A stretch of 64,000 nt of DNA from G016756615 sp050958605 (GCF_050958605.1 NZ_JBJHDO010000017.1:53010-117009), one strand, 5' to 3'. Counted from the first letter of the stretch, positions 25,385 through 35,542 are shown. Notes: a model not told the origin generated them from the sequence alone. Made by a program: numbers and translations.

Positions 25385-25446
25385 GACGGCCGGCGGACGG
25401 CCGTCCTGTGTTGCGTTGACTGCCGGAGTCCTTGCGATTCCGGCAG
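25385..25446. terminator. Two hairpins between ctpA and the deacetylase gene
   Basis: GACGGCC (25385-25391) pairs with GGCCGTC (25399-25405), and CTGCCGGA (25420-25427) pairs with TCCGGCAG (25439-25446). The second stem has an 11-base loop that holds a TTG at 25432, an alternative start of the next gene; being enclosed makes that start unlikely. The first hairpin lies 6 bp past the ctpA stop and may end or attenuate its message. Confidence 0.5.
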
Positions 25447-25467
25447 TTTCGATTCGAAGAGGACGCC

Positions 25468-26613
25468 TTGCCGCCGCCGAACAACTCCCTGGACCGCCCT
25501 CTTGGACAATCGATCGGGCCTCGCCCGGCCGCGCGGAAGCGGATTTCCTGGGGCGGCCTCGTGCTGGGCCTGACGGGCATCGTCCTGTTCGTGAGCTCGG
25601 GCGCGATCGCCTTGCGCGATCGCCCGTTCCGCACCCCTCCCCCGATCGCCTCCGCTGAGCCGCCCGCCGCGACGCCGACCGCTGCCGAGGCCGCCCCGGT
25701 CAAGCCCGTCGGCGACGGGCCGCAGATCATCAAGGTCGATCCCGAAGCGCCGCGTCCCGCCGACAATGTGGTGATCGTGCGCGATCCCTCCGCAATAGGC
25801 CAGAACCTCAGGGTCGCGCATCTGCCGGACAAGGCATTGATCGAAGACTCCGAGACAGGGCCGTTGCCGATCCGCGCAGCCGACGGCAGGCGCCCTTTCG
25901 ACGTCTACGCCCGCCCCTGGTCCGGAGCGCGCGGCGCCCGCGTCGCCATCGTCATCGGTGGGCTCGGCGTCTCGCAGACCGGCACGCAGGAAGCAGTCCG
26001 CAAGCTGCCGCCGGAAGTGACGCTCGCCTTCGCTTCGGGCGGCAACAGCCTGGGCCGCTGGATGCAGGCGGCGCGCCAGAAGGGCCATGAGATCGTCATG
26101 CAGGTGCCGCTGGAGCCCTACGATTATCCGAATGTCGATCCGGGCCGCAACACGCTCACGGTCGCCGCGAGCAGTCGGGAGAACCTGGCCGCTCTGCGCT
26201 GGGCGCTGTCGCGCATCACCAACTACACCGGCGTGATGAACTATATGGGTGCGCGCTTCTCCGCCGACCCGAGTGCCATGGCGCCCGTGATGGATGAGCT
26301 CGCGAAGCGCGGCCTGCTCTATCTCGACGACGGCTCCTCGGCGCGCAGCATCGCGCCGGAGCTTGCGATGAAGGCGGGTGTTCCCTTTGCCGTCGGCGAC
26401 ACGGCCATCGATGCCGTGCGCGAACGCGGCGATATCCTGAACAAGCTGGACGAGTTGGAGCGCATTGCCCGCGCGAAAGGTTTCGCCATCGGCATCGGCG
26501 CGGCTTTCGACGTAACGGTGGATGCCGTGGCGAGCTGGGTGCAGGAAGCCAAGAAACGCGGCATCGAGATCGTATCCGTCTCGGCGATTGCCAGCGATCC
26601 CGAGCGCGGTTAG
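25468..26613 (+). CDS. Divergent polysaccharide deacetylase family protein (YibQ/DUF610)
   Basis: A 381-residue protein with one N-terminal transmembrane helix (about residues 28-48), a Pro/Ala-rich linker, and a C-terminal divergent polysaccharide deacetylase domain. GARVAIVIGGLGVSQ opens the domain; EIVMQVPLEPYDYPN and GVMNYMGARFS are core strands, and LLYLDDGSS and GFAIGIGAAFDVTVDA close it. The domain fold faces the periplasm. The start is TTG at 25468, chosen because GAAGAGGA lies five bases before it; another TTG at 25432 lies in a hairpin loop. The conserved position after envC-ctpA suggests a cell-wall role; enzymatic activity is not established for the family. Confidence 0.85.
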   Translation: MPPPNNSLDRPLGQSIGPRPAARKRISWGGLVLGLTGIVLFVSSGAIALRDRPFRTPPPIASAEPPAATPTAAEAAPVKPVGDGPQIIKVDPEAPRPADNVVIVRDPSAIGQNLRVAHLPDKALIEDSETGPLPIRAADGRRPFDVYARPWSGARGARVAIVIGGLGVSQTGTQEAVRKLPPEVTLAFASGGNSLGRWMQAARQKGHEIVMQVPLEPYDYPNVDPGRNTLTVAASSRENLAALRWALSRITNYTGVMNYMGARFSADPSAMAPVMDELAKRGLLYLDDGSSARSIAPELAMKAGVPFAVGDTAIDAVRERGDILNKLDELERIARAKGFAIGIGAAFDVTVDAVASWVQEAKKRGIEIVSVSAIASDPERG

Positions 26614-26639
26614 CCCCAACCGAGGAACAAAGATCCAGC

Positions 26640-27161
26640 ATGTCCAAGAAGCAACAACAGATCGATCCCGAAACATTGCCGTACCGGCCCTGCGTCGGCA
26701 TCATGGTGCTCAACCGGGCAGGCCTGGTCTGGGCCGGCCGGCGCATCGCTTCCACCGACAGCGAGTTCGCCGGCAGCACGAAGCTCTGGCAGATGCCGCA
26801 AGGCGGCATCGACAAGGGCGAGGATCCGCTGCCCGCCGCCCACCGCGAGCTCTATGAGGAGACCGGCATGCGCTCGGTATCCCTTCTCGCCGAGGCGCCG
26901 AGCTGGATCAACTACGACCTGCCGCGCGAGGTGCTCGGCATCGCGCTCAAGGGCAAGTATCGCGGCCAGACCCAGAAATGGTTCGCCTTTCGCTTCGAGG
27001 GCGACGACGGCGAGATTGCCATCCAGCCACCCCCCGGAGGCCATGAGCCGGAATTCGACGCCTGGGCCTGGAAGCCCATGGCCGATCTGCCTGAGCTGAT
27101 CGTCCCGTTCAAGCGCAAGGTCTACGAGCAGGTCGTCGACGCTTTCCGGCACCTCGTCTGA
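26640..27161 (+). CDS. rppH: RNA pyrophosphohydrolase RppH
   Basis: A 173-residue Nudix hydrolase that removes pyrophosphate from 5'-triphosphorylated mRNA (and dinucleoside polyphosphates), starting RNA decay. YRPCVGIMVLN and LWQMPQGGID lead into the Nudix box GGIDKGEDPLPAAHRELYEETG at about residues 55-76, with metal-binding glutamates in REL-YEE. KWFAFRF and PEFDAWAWKPMADLPELIVPFKR are typical of alphaproteobacterial RppH. It follows the deacetylase gene by 26 bp. Confidence 0.95.
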   Translation: MSKKQQQIDPETLPYRPCVGIMVLNRAGLVWAGRRIASTDSEFAGSTKLWQMPQGGIDKGEDPLPAAHRELYEETGMRSVSLLAEAPSWINYDLPREVLGIALKGKYRGQTQKWFAFRFEGDDGEIAIQPPPGGHEPEFDAWAWKPMADLPELIVPFKRKVYEQVVDAFRHLV

Positions 27162-27306
27162 GATCTGGCTCGCCGCTACACCGTATTTGCTCTAAGCTCT
27201 AAGCTCTCGCCTGGCATCCAGCGGGCGTTTGATGGGGCGCATGGGGTCAGCGCCGCCTCCTGCAGTTCACGATGTAAGACAGAACGATACTTGGTATGAA
27301 GTCCCC

Positions 27307-27364
27307 CTGTCATATATCACACTGGAATTGCTGCCAAAGTAGGATTCGAAGCAAAACGAATCCT
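27307..27364 (+). promoter_or_regulatory. sqdB leader: half Pho-box-like motif and start-proximal hairpin
   Basis: The 219-bp gap before sqdB holds CTGTCAT at 27307-27313, an exact Pho-box half-site, followed 11 bp later by the weak match CACACTG (27318-27324). Nearer the gene AGGATTCG (27341-27348) and CGAATCCT (27357-27364) form an 8-bp inverted repeat that ends 2 bp before the GGAAGGAG ribosome-binding site. Upstream lies a short tandem CTCTAAG repeat (27193-27206). Phosphate control of sulfolipid genes is known in related bacteria, but here it rests only on the half-site. Confidence 0.35.
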
Positions 27365-27380
27365 GGGAAGGAGTGATTCC

Positions 27381-28601
27381 ATGCGGCTGGCGGTTCTCGG
27401 AGGCGACGGCTTCATCGGCTGGCCGACAACCCTCCATCTCTCGGCTCGTGGCCACGAAGTCCACATTATCGACAACCTCTCCCGGCGCTGGATCGACACG
27501 GAGCTGGGCGTCCAGTCGCTCACCCCAATGGACTCCATCCAGGAGCGTACCCGCATCTGGCATCAGGAAACCGGGCGGCGGATCCATTTCCACCTCATCG
27601 ACCTTGCACGCGACTACGAGGTGATGAAGCGCTGGCTGGCGGACCATCGACCCGACGCCGTGATCCACTTCGCGGAACAACGCGCGGCTCCCTATTCGAT
27701 GAAGAGCGACCGCCACAAGAACTACACCGTCAACAACAACGTCAACGCCTCGCACAACCTTCTCAACGCGCTGGTCGAACTCGACCTCGACGCCCATCTC
27801 GTTCATCTCGGCACGATGGGAGTCTACGGATATTCCAACGTGGGCGCGGCCATCCCCGAAGGATATCTTTCCGTCGGCGTCGAGACCCTCGATGGCGAGA
27901 CGGTGAGCCAGGACATCCTTTATCCGGCCAATCCCGGCTCCATCTACCACATGACCAAATGCCTGGATCAGCTCCTGTTCCAGTTCTATGCCAAGAATGA
28001 CGGCGTGCGCATCACCGATCTTCACCAGGGCATCGTGTGGGGCACCCATACGGACGAGACACGGGTCCATCTGCAGCTCATCAACCGCTTCGATTATGAC
28101 GGCGACTATGGCACGGTGCTCAACCGTTTCCTGATCCAGGCGGCGATCGGCCATCCGCTGACCGTTCATGGCACGGGCGGCCAGACGCGGGCCTTCATCC
28201 ATATCCAGGATTCCGTGCGCTGCATCGAGCTGGCGTTGATGAACCCGCCCAAGCGAGGCGACAAGGTCAAGATCTTCAATCAGATGACGGAGACGCATCG
28301 CGTTCGCGACCTGGCCAGGATCGTTTCCGAGTTGACAGGGGCGCAGGTCGCACATCTGCCCAACCCTCGGAAGGAAGCGGTCGAAAACGACCTCGTGGTG
28401 CGCAACGACCAGTTCCTGGCGCTCGGGCTTCAGCCGATCACGCTACAGGACGGGCTGCTCTCCGAGGTGATCGATGTCGCCCGCAAATACGCCTATCGGG
28501 TCGACCGCAGTCGTATTCCCGCCATGTCGGCCTGGACAAAGGACATAGCGCCAACGCTCGAACGCGACCCCGAGGGCAAGCGCCTCAAGAGCGTCTCGTG
28601 A
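27381..28601 (+). CDS. sqdB: UDP-sulfoquinovose synthase
   Basis: A 406-residue SDR enzyme that makes UDP-sulfoquinovose from UDP-glucose and sulfite, the head-group donor for sulfolipid. The Rossmann motif is GGDGFIGW (residues 7-14). Thr145 in GTMGVYG and the Tyr189-x3-Lys193 pair in YHMTK correspond to the catalytic residues of plant SQD1. HFAEQRAAPYSMK, DLHQGIVWGTHTDET, RFDYDGDYGTVLNRFLIQAAIGHPL and GGQTRAFIHIQDSVRCIELA are SqdB-specific. GGAAGGAG precedes the start. It opens the sqdBDC operon, whose genes overlap by 4 bp. Confidence 0.95.
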   Translation: MRLAVLGGDGFIGWPTTLHLSARGHEVHIIDNLSRRWIDTELGVQSLTPMDSIQERTRIWHQETGRRIHFHLIDLARDYEVMKRWLADHRPDAVIHFAEQRAAPYSMKSDRHKNYTVNNNVNASHNLLNALVELDLDAHLVHLGTMGVYGYSNVGAAIPEGYLSVGVETLDGETVSQDILYPANPGSIYHMTKCLDQLLFQFYAKNDGVRITDLHQGIVWGTHTDETRVHLQLINRFDYDGDYGTVLNRFLIQAAIGHPLTVHGTGGQTRAFIHIQDSVRCIELALMNPPKRGDKVKIFNQMTETHRVRDLARIVSELTGAQVAHLPNPRKEAVENDLVVRNDQFLALGLQPITLQDGLLSEVIDVARKYAYRVDRSRIPAMSAWTKDIAPTLERDPEGKRLKSVS

Positions 28602-29413
28602 GCCGATACGCCTACGCGACCCTCGTCACCAATGCCGACTACGCCAAGGGCGCGCTGGCCCTCATCCGCTCGCTCCGGCTGAGCGGCACCGGCGCCGACA
28701 TCATCGTGCTTCATACCGGCGGCGTCGAGGCGTCGCATCTCGCGCCGCTTTCGGCTCTGGGGGCTTGCCTGCTGCCGGCCGACCTCCTGCCGACCTCCGA
28801 AGCTTTCGACGAACGCCACGTCCGGGCGAGACTCCACGCGCAAGCGCCGTTCACCAAAGGCCGCAAGCCGGCCTTCCACACGCCGCTGGACAATTTCGTC
28901 AAGCTCCGGCTGTGGGAGCGAACCGAATATGACAGGATCGTCTTCATCGACGCAGACGCGATCGTGCTCAGGAATGTCGACCGGCTCTTCGCCTATCCGG
29001 AGTTCTCCGCCGCGCCCAATGTCTATGAACGACTCTCGGATTTCCACCGGCTGAACTCCGGCGTCTTCGTCGCTACCCCCTCGCAAGAGACTTTCGCGGC
29101 GATGCTCGATCGCCTGGACCGTCCGGACGCTTTCTGGCAGCGCACGGACCAGACCTTCCTGCAGGCGTATTTCCCCGACTGGCACGGCCTGCCAGTGTTC
29201 TTCAACATGCTGCAATATGTCTGGTTCAACCTGCCGGAGCTCTGGGACTGGCCGTCGATCTCAATCCTCCACTATCAGTACGAGAAGCCTTGGGAGGAGG
29301 ACCACCCGAAGACCGAATTGTTGCGCCCGCTGATCGCGCTCTGGCACGCATTTCATAGCGGCGAGGGCTTGCCCGACATCTCGGCCTTGCCGAACCCTCT
29401 CTCGCCAAGATGA
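28598..29413 (+). CDS. sqdD: GT8-like glycosyltransferase of sulfolipid synthesis
   Basis: A 271-residue glycosyltransferase of the glycogenin/GT8 type. YATLVTNADYAKGALALIRS opens the nucleotide-sugar domain and the DxD metal motif is FIDADAIV (about residues 115-122). GVFVATPSQETFAAML and FFNMLQYVWFN are further family segments. In Rhodobacter sphaeroides the sqdD product transfers sulfoquinovose to diacylglycerol, and the same gene order sqdB-sqdD-sqdC is seen here. The start is GTG at 28598, overlapping the sqdB stop by 4 bp (GTGA). It would act at the cytoplasmic face of the membrane. Confidence 0.88.
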   Translation: MSRYAYATLVTNADYAKGALALIRSLRLSGTGADIIVLHTGGVEASHLAPLSALGACLLPADLLPTSEAFDERHVRARLHAQAPFTKGRKPAFHTPLDNFVKLRLWERTEYDRIVFIDADAIVLRNVDRLFAYPEFSAAPNVYERLSDFHRLNSGVFVATPSQETFAAMLDRLDRPDAFWQRTDQTFLQAYFPDWHGLPVFFNMLQYVWFNLPELWDWPSISILHYQYEKPWEEDHPKTELLRPLIALWHAFHSGEGLPDISALPNPLSPR

Positions 29414-30330
29414 AGCCCGCCAGGACGCTGGTCTCCGGTGGGACGGGCTTCGTTGGACGTTTCATCGTCGAGCGGCTCATCGCCGAAGGGCATGACGTCG
29501 CCGTGTTCGGGCGCGAGGCACCCCCGGCAGGCTGTTTCAGCCGCCCTGTGCGCTTCTTCGCCGGCATGCTCGACCCAGCCCAGGATTTCTCGGCGGCCTT
29601 CGTCGGCGCCGATTTCCTGGTGCACGCCGCCTTCGATCATGTTCCCGGCCGTTACCGCGGCGGCGAGGGGGATGATCCCGGAGGCTTTCGACGCCGCAAC
29701 TTGGAAGGAACCCTTGCCTTTTTCCAGGCGGCGAAACAGGCCGGGCTTCGCCGCGCCGTCTTTCTGTCCAGCCGCGCCGCCTACGGCGACGATACGACGG
29801 GAGCGCCGCTTACCGAGGACATGCCCTGCCATCCCCTATCCCTCTACGGCCGCGTCAAGCTCGCGACGGAAGAAGCGCTGCGTGCCATGGCCGGTTCGGG
29901 CTTTGCCGCGATTTCGCTCCGCGTGACCGGCGTCTACGGCCCTGCCGGGCCGGGCCGGACGCACAAATGGTCCGAACTGTTCACGGATTATCTTGCGGGC
30001 AAGCCGATCGAGCCTCGCGCCGGCACAGAGGTGCATGGCCAGGATGTCGCAGCAGCGGTGAGCCTGATGCTATCGGCGTCGGACCGGTCTGCGCCGGCCC
30101 ATGTGTTCAACGTCTCGGACATGCTGGTCGACCGCCATGACATTCTTGCGATCGTCCAGACGGTGACAGGTTCGGCGAATGCCCTGCCCGCACGAGCCGA
30201 CACGGCGAGCCTCGGCATCATGGTGACGGAGCGGCTGCGCGCGCTCGGCTGGCGACCGGGGGGCTGGCCGTTGTTTCGGGAAACGGTGGAAGAGTTGGTA
30301 AAGCAGCACCGGGGCATTACCCGCCCTTGA
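29410..30330 (+). CDS. sqdC: NAD(P)-dependent epimerase/dehydratase-like protein, SqdC-type
   Basis: A 306-residue extended SDR protein. The cofactor motif is SGGTGFVG (about residues 9-16), the catalytic pair is Tyr-x3-Lys in SLYGRVK (about 141-147), and FLSSRAAYGD carries the serine. It overlaps sqdD by 4 bp (ATGA), in the place held by sqdC in Rhodobacter and Sinorhizobium. SqdC is needed for normal sulfolipid output but its exact reaction is not settled. I base the gene symbol mainly on position and family. A strong bidirectional terminator follows. Confidence 0.8.
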   Translation: MKPARTLVSGGTGFVGRFIVERLIAEGHDVAVFGREAPPAGCFSRPVRFFAGMLDPAQDFSAAFVGADFLVHAAFDHVPGRYRGGEGDDPGGFRRRNLEGTLAFFQAAKQAGLRRAVFLSSRAAYGDDTTGAPLTEDMPCHPLSLYGRVKLATEEALRAMAGSGFAAISLRVTGVYGPAGPGRTHKWSELFTDYLAGKPIEPRAGTEVHGQDVAAAVSLMLSASDRSAPAHVFNVSDMLVDRHDILAIVQTVTGSANALPARADTASLGIMVTERLRALGWRPGGWPLFRETVEELVKQHRGITRP

Positions 30331-30370
30331 GGCGGAGGAAGGGCGTCCGGTCGAGATTTCCTCCCACCAA

Positions 30371-30397
30371 AAAAAGCCGGGACGAGCCCGGCTTTTT
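30371..30397. terminator. Bidirectional intrinsic terminator between sqdC and atpC
   Basis: AAAAAGCCGGG (30371-30381), ACGAG, CCCGGCTTTTT (30387-30397): an 11-bp perfect stem including A/T runs on both sides, located 41 bp after sqdC and 22 bp after atpC in the other direction. It is well suited to stop both convergent operons. Confidence 0.9.
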
Positions 30398-30418
30398 CGA
30401 CACGGAAATCGCCGGCAA

Positions 30419-30826
30419 TCACGCCGGCAGGATGGCGCCTTCCAAAGTGGTGAGCTGCGCCAGGAACTGCTCGGCCTTGGTCCGGCCCTGGTCGTCCTTG
30501 GCGTCGGCAACATCTTCCCGCGCTTCCTGGATGCGGCGCGCCAGGTCGGCACGGTCGATATCCCTCACGGCAACCGCCGATTCGGCGAGCAAGGTGCAGC
30601 CCGACGGCAGGATGTCGGCGAACCCGCCGAACACGACGTAGCGCTCCTCGCCGCCAGAGGCCGGCTTGACGGTCACGACGCCCGGCTTGACGGTGGTCAT
30701 GACCGGAGCGTGGTTCGCCATCACCGTCATCTCGCCTTCCGCTCCGGGAATGACGACCGACTCGACCGCTTGCGAAACGAGCAGACGTTCCGGCGAGACC
30801 AGTTCGAATTTGAAAGCTTCAGCCAT
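30419..30826 (-). CDS. atpC: ATP synthase F1 epsilon subunit
   Basis: A 135-residue epsilon subunit, the last gene of the F1 operon. The N-terminal beta-sandwich is clear: FELVSPERLLVSQAVESVVIPGAEGEMTVMANHAPVM and RYVVFGGFADI. A shorter helical C-terminal part (LARRIQEAREDVADA) follows. It joins gamma in the rotor stalk and can inhibit ATP hydrolysis. It lies 104 bp after atpD and ends just before the shared terminator. Confidence 0.96.
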   Translation of the reverse strand: MAEAFKFELVSPERLLVSQAVESVVIPGAEGEMTVMANHAPVMTTVKPGVVTVKPASGGEERYVVFGGFADILPSGCTLLAESAVAVRDIDRADLARRIQEAREDVADAKDDQGRTKAEQFLAQLTTLEGAILPA

Positions 30827-30930
30827 GTCGTCTCACAAACGCTTCTTCAGCTTGGGATCATCGATCCCATTTCAATAGGCAGGCGGTCTTGCGAAGGCGC
30901 GGGCCGAAGCCCGCGCCAATGCTCGAATGG

Positions 30931-32490
<1,560 letters not shown>

Positions 32491-32555
32491 TTCTCGTTAC
32501 CCTTTGTCTATCCTGTTCTCCACGGGCGCCGCCGGATCGGCGTCGGCTGCCCGTG

Positions 32556-33434
32556 CTAGAGCGCTTCCGCGCCCGAAATGATCTCGATCAGTTCCTTGGT
32601 GATCTGCGCCTGACGCTGACGGTTATACGTGATCGACAGCTTGTTGATCATGTCGCCGGCGTTACGGGTCGCATTGTCCATGGCGCTCATCTTGGCACCC
32701 ATCTCGCCAGCTGCGTTTTCAAGCAGCGCACGGAAGATCTGGACGGCAATGTTGCGCGGAATGAGGTCGGAGAGGATCTCGCCCGGCTCCGGCTCATACT
32801 CGTAGACGGCGCCGGCCTCGGCATTGCCGCCATTACCGGCCGTTGCTGCCGGGATGATCTGCTGCGCGGTCGGCACCTGCGCGATCACCGACTTGAATTC
32901 CGAATAGAACAGCGTGCAGACGTCGAACTGGCCTGCCTCGAACAGGCCGATCACCTTCTTGGCGATGGCGTCCGCATTGGCGAAGCCGAGCGTCTTCACT
33001 TCGCGCAGGTCCACGCGGTCGATGATCAGCGAATTGTATTCCCGGCGCAGTATGTCGTAGCCCTTCTTTCCGACGGTGATGACCTTCACGGTCTTGCCGG
33101 CCGCAAGGAGCTTGCGGATGTGATCGCGTGCAAAACGCGCGATCTGGCTGTTGAAGCCGCCGCACAAGCCGCGCTCGGCCGTGCAGACGACGAGCAGATG
33201 CACGTCGTCCTTGCCCGTGCCGGTCATCAGCGCCGGCGCGTCGCCGCCGCCACCCACCGCCTGGGTGATGTTGGCCAGCACTGCGCCCATGCGTTGCGAG
33301 TAGGGGCGCGCGGCTTCCGCCGCCTCCTGGGCACGGCGCAGCTTCGCCGCGGCGACCATCTGCATCGCCTTGGTGATCTTCTGCGTCGCCTTCACCGAGG
33401 CGATGCGGTTGCGGAGGTCTTTTAGCGAAGGCAT
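32556..33434 (-). CDS. atpG: ATP synthase F1 gamma subunit
   Basis: A 292-residue gamma subunit, the central rotor shaft. The N-terminal helix MPSLKDLRNRIASVKATQKITKAMQMVAAAKLRRAQ and the C-terminal helix ending ITKELIEIISGAEAL are strongly conserved; the two form the coiled coil inside the hexamer. GLCGGFNSQIARF marks the Rossmann-like core. It is 18 bp after atpA and 65 bp before atpD. Confidence 0.97.
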   Translation of the reverse strand: MPSLKDLRNRIASVKATQKITKAMQMVAAAKLRRAQEAAEAARPYSQRMGAVLANITQAVGGGGDAPALMTGTGKDDVHLLVVCTAERGLCGGFNSQIARFARDHIRKLLAAGKTVKVITVGKKGYDILRREYNSLIIDRVDLREVKTLGFANADAIAKKVIGLFEAGQFDVCTLFYSEFKSVIAQVPTAQQIIPAATAGNGGNAEAGAVYEYEPEPGEILSDLIPRNIAVQIFRALLENAAGEMGAKMSAMDNATRNAGDMINKLSITYNRQRQAQITKELIEIISGAEAL

Positions 33435-33452
33435 GCGCCTAACCTATTCCCT

Positions 33453-34982
33453 TCAGGCGAAATTCTTCGCGAAAGCGTCGATCTGAGCCTTGAGCTTGGA
33501 GCGGAGGTCGTCGGAAAGTGCCTTTTCGGCGCGAATGCCGTCGAGCACTTCCTTCCCGTCCGAGCGGAGATGCGCAAGCAGGCCCTGCTCGAACTTCTGC
33601 ACCTGATTGAGGGCGAGCTTGTCGAGATAGCCGTTGACGCCGGCGAAGATCACTGCGACCTGCTCTTCCGTCTTCAACGGCGAGAACTGCGGCTGCTTCA
33701 GGAGTTCCGTCAGACGGGCGCCACGGTTCAGCAGGCGCTGCGTGGCGGCGTCCAGGTCGGAGCCGAACTGCGCGAAGGCCGCCATTTCGCGGTACTGCGC
33801 CAGCTCGCCCTTGATCGACCCGGCGACCTGCTTCATCGCCTTGATCTGGGCGGAAGAGCCGACGCGCGACACCGACAGGCCGACGTTCACGGCGGGACGG
33901 ATGCCCTGGAAGAACAGGTTGGTCTCCAGGAAGATCTGGCCGTCGGTGATCGAGATCACGTTGGTCGGGATGTAGGCCGACACGTCGTTGGCCTGCGTCT
34001 CGATGATCGGAAGCGCCGTCAGCGAACCGTTGCCGTTCTCGTCATTCATCTTCGCCGCGCGCTCGAGCAGGCGCGAATGCAGGTAGAAGACGTCGCCCGG
34101 ATAGGCTTCGCGGCCCGGCGGGCGGCGCAGCAGCAGCGACATCTGGCGATAGGCGACGGCCTGCTTGGAGAGGTCGTCATAAGCGATCAGCGCGTGCTTC
34201 TCGTTGTCGCGGAAATACTCGCCCATGGCGCAGCCGGCGAACGGGGCCAGGAACTGCATCGGCGCCGGGTCGGAGGCCGTGGCCGCGACGATGATAGAAT
34301 ATTCCAGCGCGCCGCGCTCTTCGAGCACCTTCACGAACTGCGCGACGGTCGAACGCTTCTGGCCGACGGCGACGTAGACGCAGTAGAGCTTCTCCGCTTC
34401 CGGACCGCTCTCGTGGATGGCCTTCTGGTTCAGGATCGTGTCGAGGATGATGGCGGTCTTGCCGGTCTGACGGTCGCCGATCACCAGCTCACGCTGGCCG
34501 CGGCCGATCGGGATGAGCGCGTCGATCGCCTTGAGGCCGGTCGACATCGGCTCGTGCACCGACTTGCGGGGAATGATGCCGGGCGCTTTCACGTCGACGC
34601 GGCGACGCTCGGTGGCCTTGATCGGGCCCTTGCCGTCGATCGGGTTGCCGAGAGCGTCGACGACGCGGCCGAGCAGGCCCGGGCCCACCGGAACGTCGAC
34701 GATGGCGCCGGTCCGCTTGACAGTGTCGCCTTCCTTGATGTCGCGGTCGTTGCCGAAAATGACGACGCCGACATTGTCGCTTTCGAGGTTCAGCGCCATG
34801 CCGCGGATGCCGCCCGGGAACTCGACCATCTCGCCGGCCTGGACGTTGTCGAGACCGTAGACGCGGGCGATGCCGTCACCGACGGAAAGAACCTGACCAA
34901 CTTCCGAAACCTCGGCCTCCTTGCCGAAGTTCTTGATCTGGTCCTTCAGAATTGCGGAAATTTCCGCTGCGCGGATATCCAT
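33453..34982 (-). CDS. atpA: ATP synthase F1 alpha subunit
   Basis: A 509-residue alpha subunit with the regulatory, non-catalytic nucleotide site. The P-loop is GDRQTGKT near residue 170, and ALEYSIIVAATASDPAPMQFLAPFAG, SKQAVAYRQMSLLLRRPPGREAYPGD and IRPAVNVGLSVSRVGSSAQ are highly conserved. The N-terminus MDIRAAEISAILKDQIKNF binds delta. Its start overlaps the atpH stop by one base. Confidence 0.98.
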   Translation of the reverse strand: MDIRAAEISAILKDQIKNFGKEAEVSEVGQVLSVGDGIARVYGLDNVQAGEMVEFPGGIRGMALNLESDNVGVVIFGNDRDIKEGDTVKRTGAIVDVPVGPGLLGRVVDALGNPIDGKGPIKATERRRVDVKAPGIIPRKSVHEPMSTGLKAIDALIPIGRGQRELVIGDRQTGKTAIILDTILNQKAIHESGPEAEKLYCVYVAVGQKRSTVAQFVKVLEERGALEYSIIVAATASDPAPMQFLAPFAGCAMGEYFRDNEKHALIAYDDLSKQAVAYRQMSLLLRRPPGREAYPGDVFYLHSRLLERAAKMNDENGNGSLTALPIIETQANDVSAYIPTNVISITDGQIFLETNLFFQGIRPAVNVGLSVSRVGSSAQIKAMKQVAGSIKGELAQYREMAAFAQFGSDLDAATQRLLNRGARLTELLKQPQFSPLKTEEQVAVIFAGVNGYLDKLALNQVQKFEQGLLAHLRSDGKEVLDGIRAEKALSDDLRSKLKAQIDAFAKNFA

Positions 34983-35542
34983 CAGCCGACCTCTTTCAGT
35001 GCAAGCTTGAGCGAATTGAGTTTGGTTTTGAGCGACGTGTCGATCTGGCGTGAGCCCATCTTCACGACAAGGCCACCGAGCAGGGAAGGATCGACCGTGA
35101 CGGCGATCGTGACGTCCTTGCCGGCAACGCTCTTGAGCGCGGCCTTGAGTTCGGTTTCCTGCGCCGCCGACAGTGCGTGCGCGGAGGTGACGTCCGCCGC
35201 GACCTCGCCGCGATGGGCGGCGGCGATGCGGCGGAATGCCTGGATCATGCCCGGAACGGCGAAAAGACGACGGTTACGGGCGACGACCCGCAGGAAATTG
35301 CCGGCGAGACCCCTTATCTTCGCCTTGTCGGCGATTGCGGCGATCGCCTTAGCCTGGTCATCCGCCGAGAAGACCGGGCTCTTGATCAGCCGTTGCAGGT
35401 CGGCGCTGCCGTCGAGCAGGGTTTCGAATTTCTTGAGATCGGCCTCGACCGCGGCCACGGCATTCGATTGAAGAGCAAGCTCGAACAGGGAACTCGCATA
35501 GCGCTCGGCGACACCGGAGATGGGCGAGGTTGACTGGGCCAC
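34982..35542 (-). CDS. atpH: ATP synthase F1 delta subunit
   Basis: A 186-residue delta subunit, the first gene of atpHAGDC. It joins the top of the alpha3beta3 hexamer to the b subunits of the stator. VAERYASSLFELALQSNAVAAVEADL at the N-terminal six-helix domain and the C-terminal VDPSLLGGLVVKMGSRQIDTSLKTKLNSLK are hallmark segments. The F0 genes are not nearby, as usual in Rhizobiales where F1 and F0 operons are separate. The promoter must lie in the AT-rich 35543-35640 stretch. Confidence 0.97.
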   Translation of the reverse strand: MAQSTSPISGVAERYASSLFELALQSNAVAAVEADLKKFETLLDGSADLQRLIKSPVFSADDQAKAIAAIADKAKIRGLAGNFLRVVARNRRLFAVPGMIQAFRRIAAAHRGEVAADVTSAHALSAAQETELKAALKSVAGKDVTIAVTVDPSLLGGLVVKMGSRQIDTSLKTKLNSLKLALKEVG

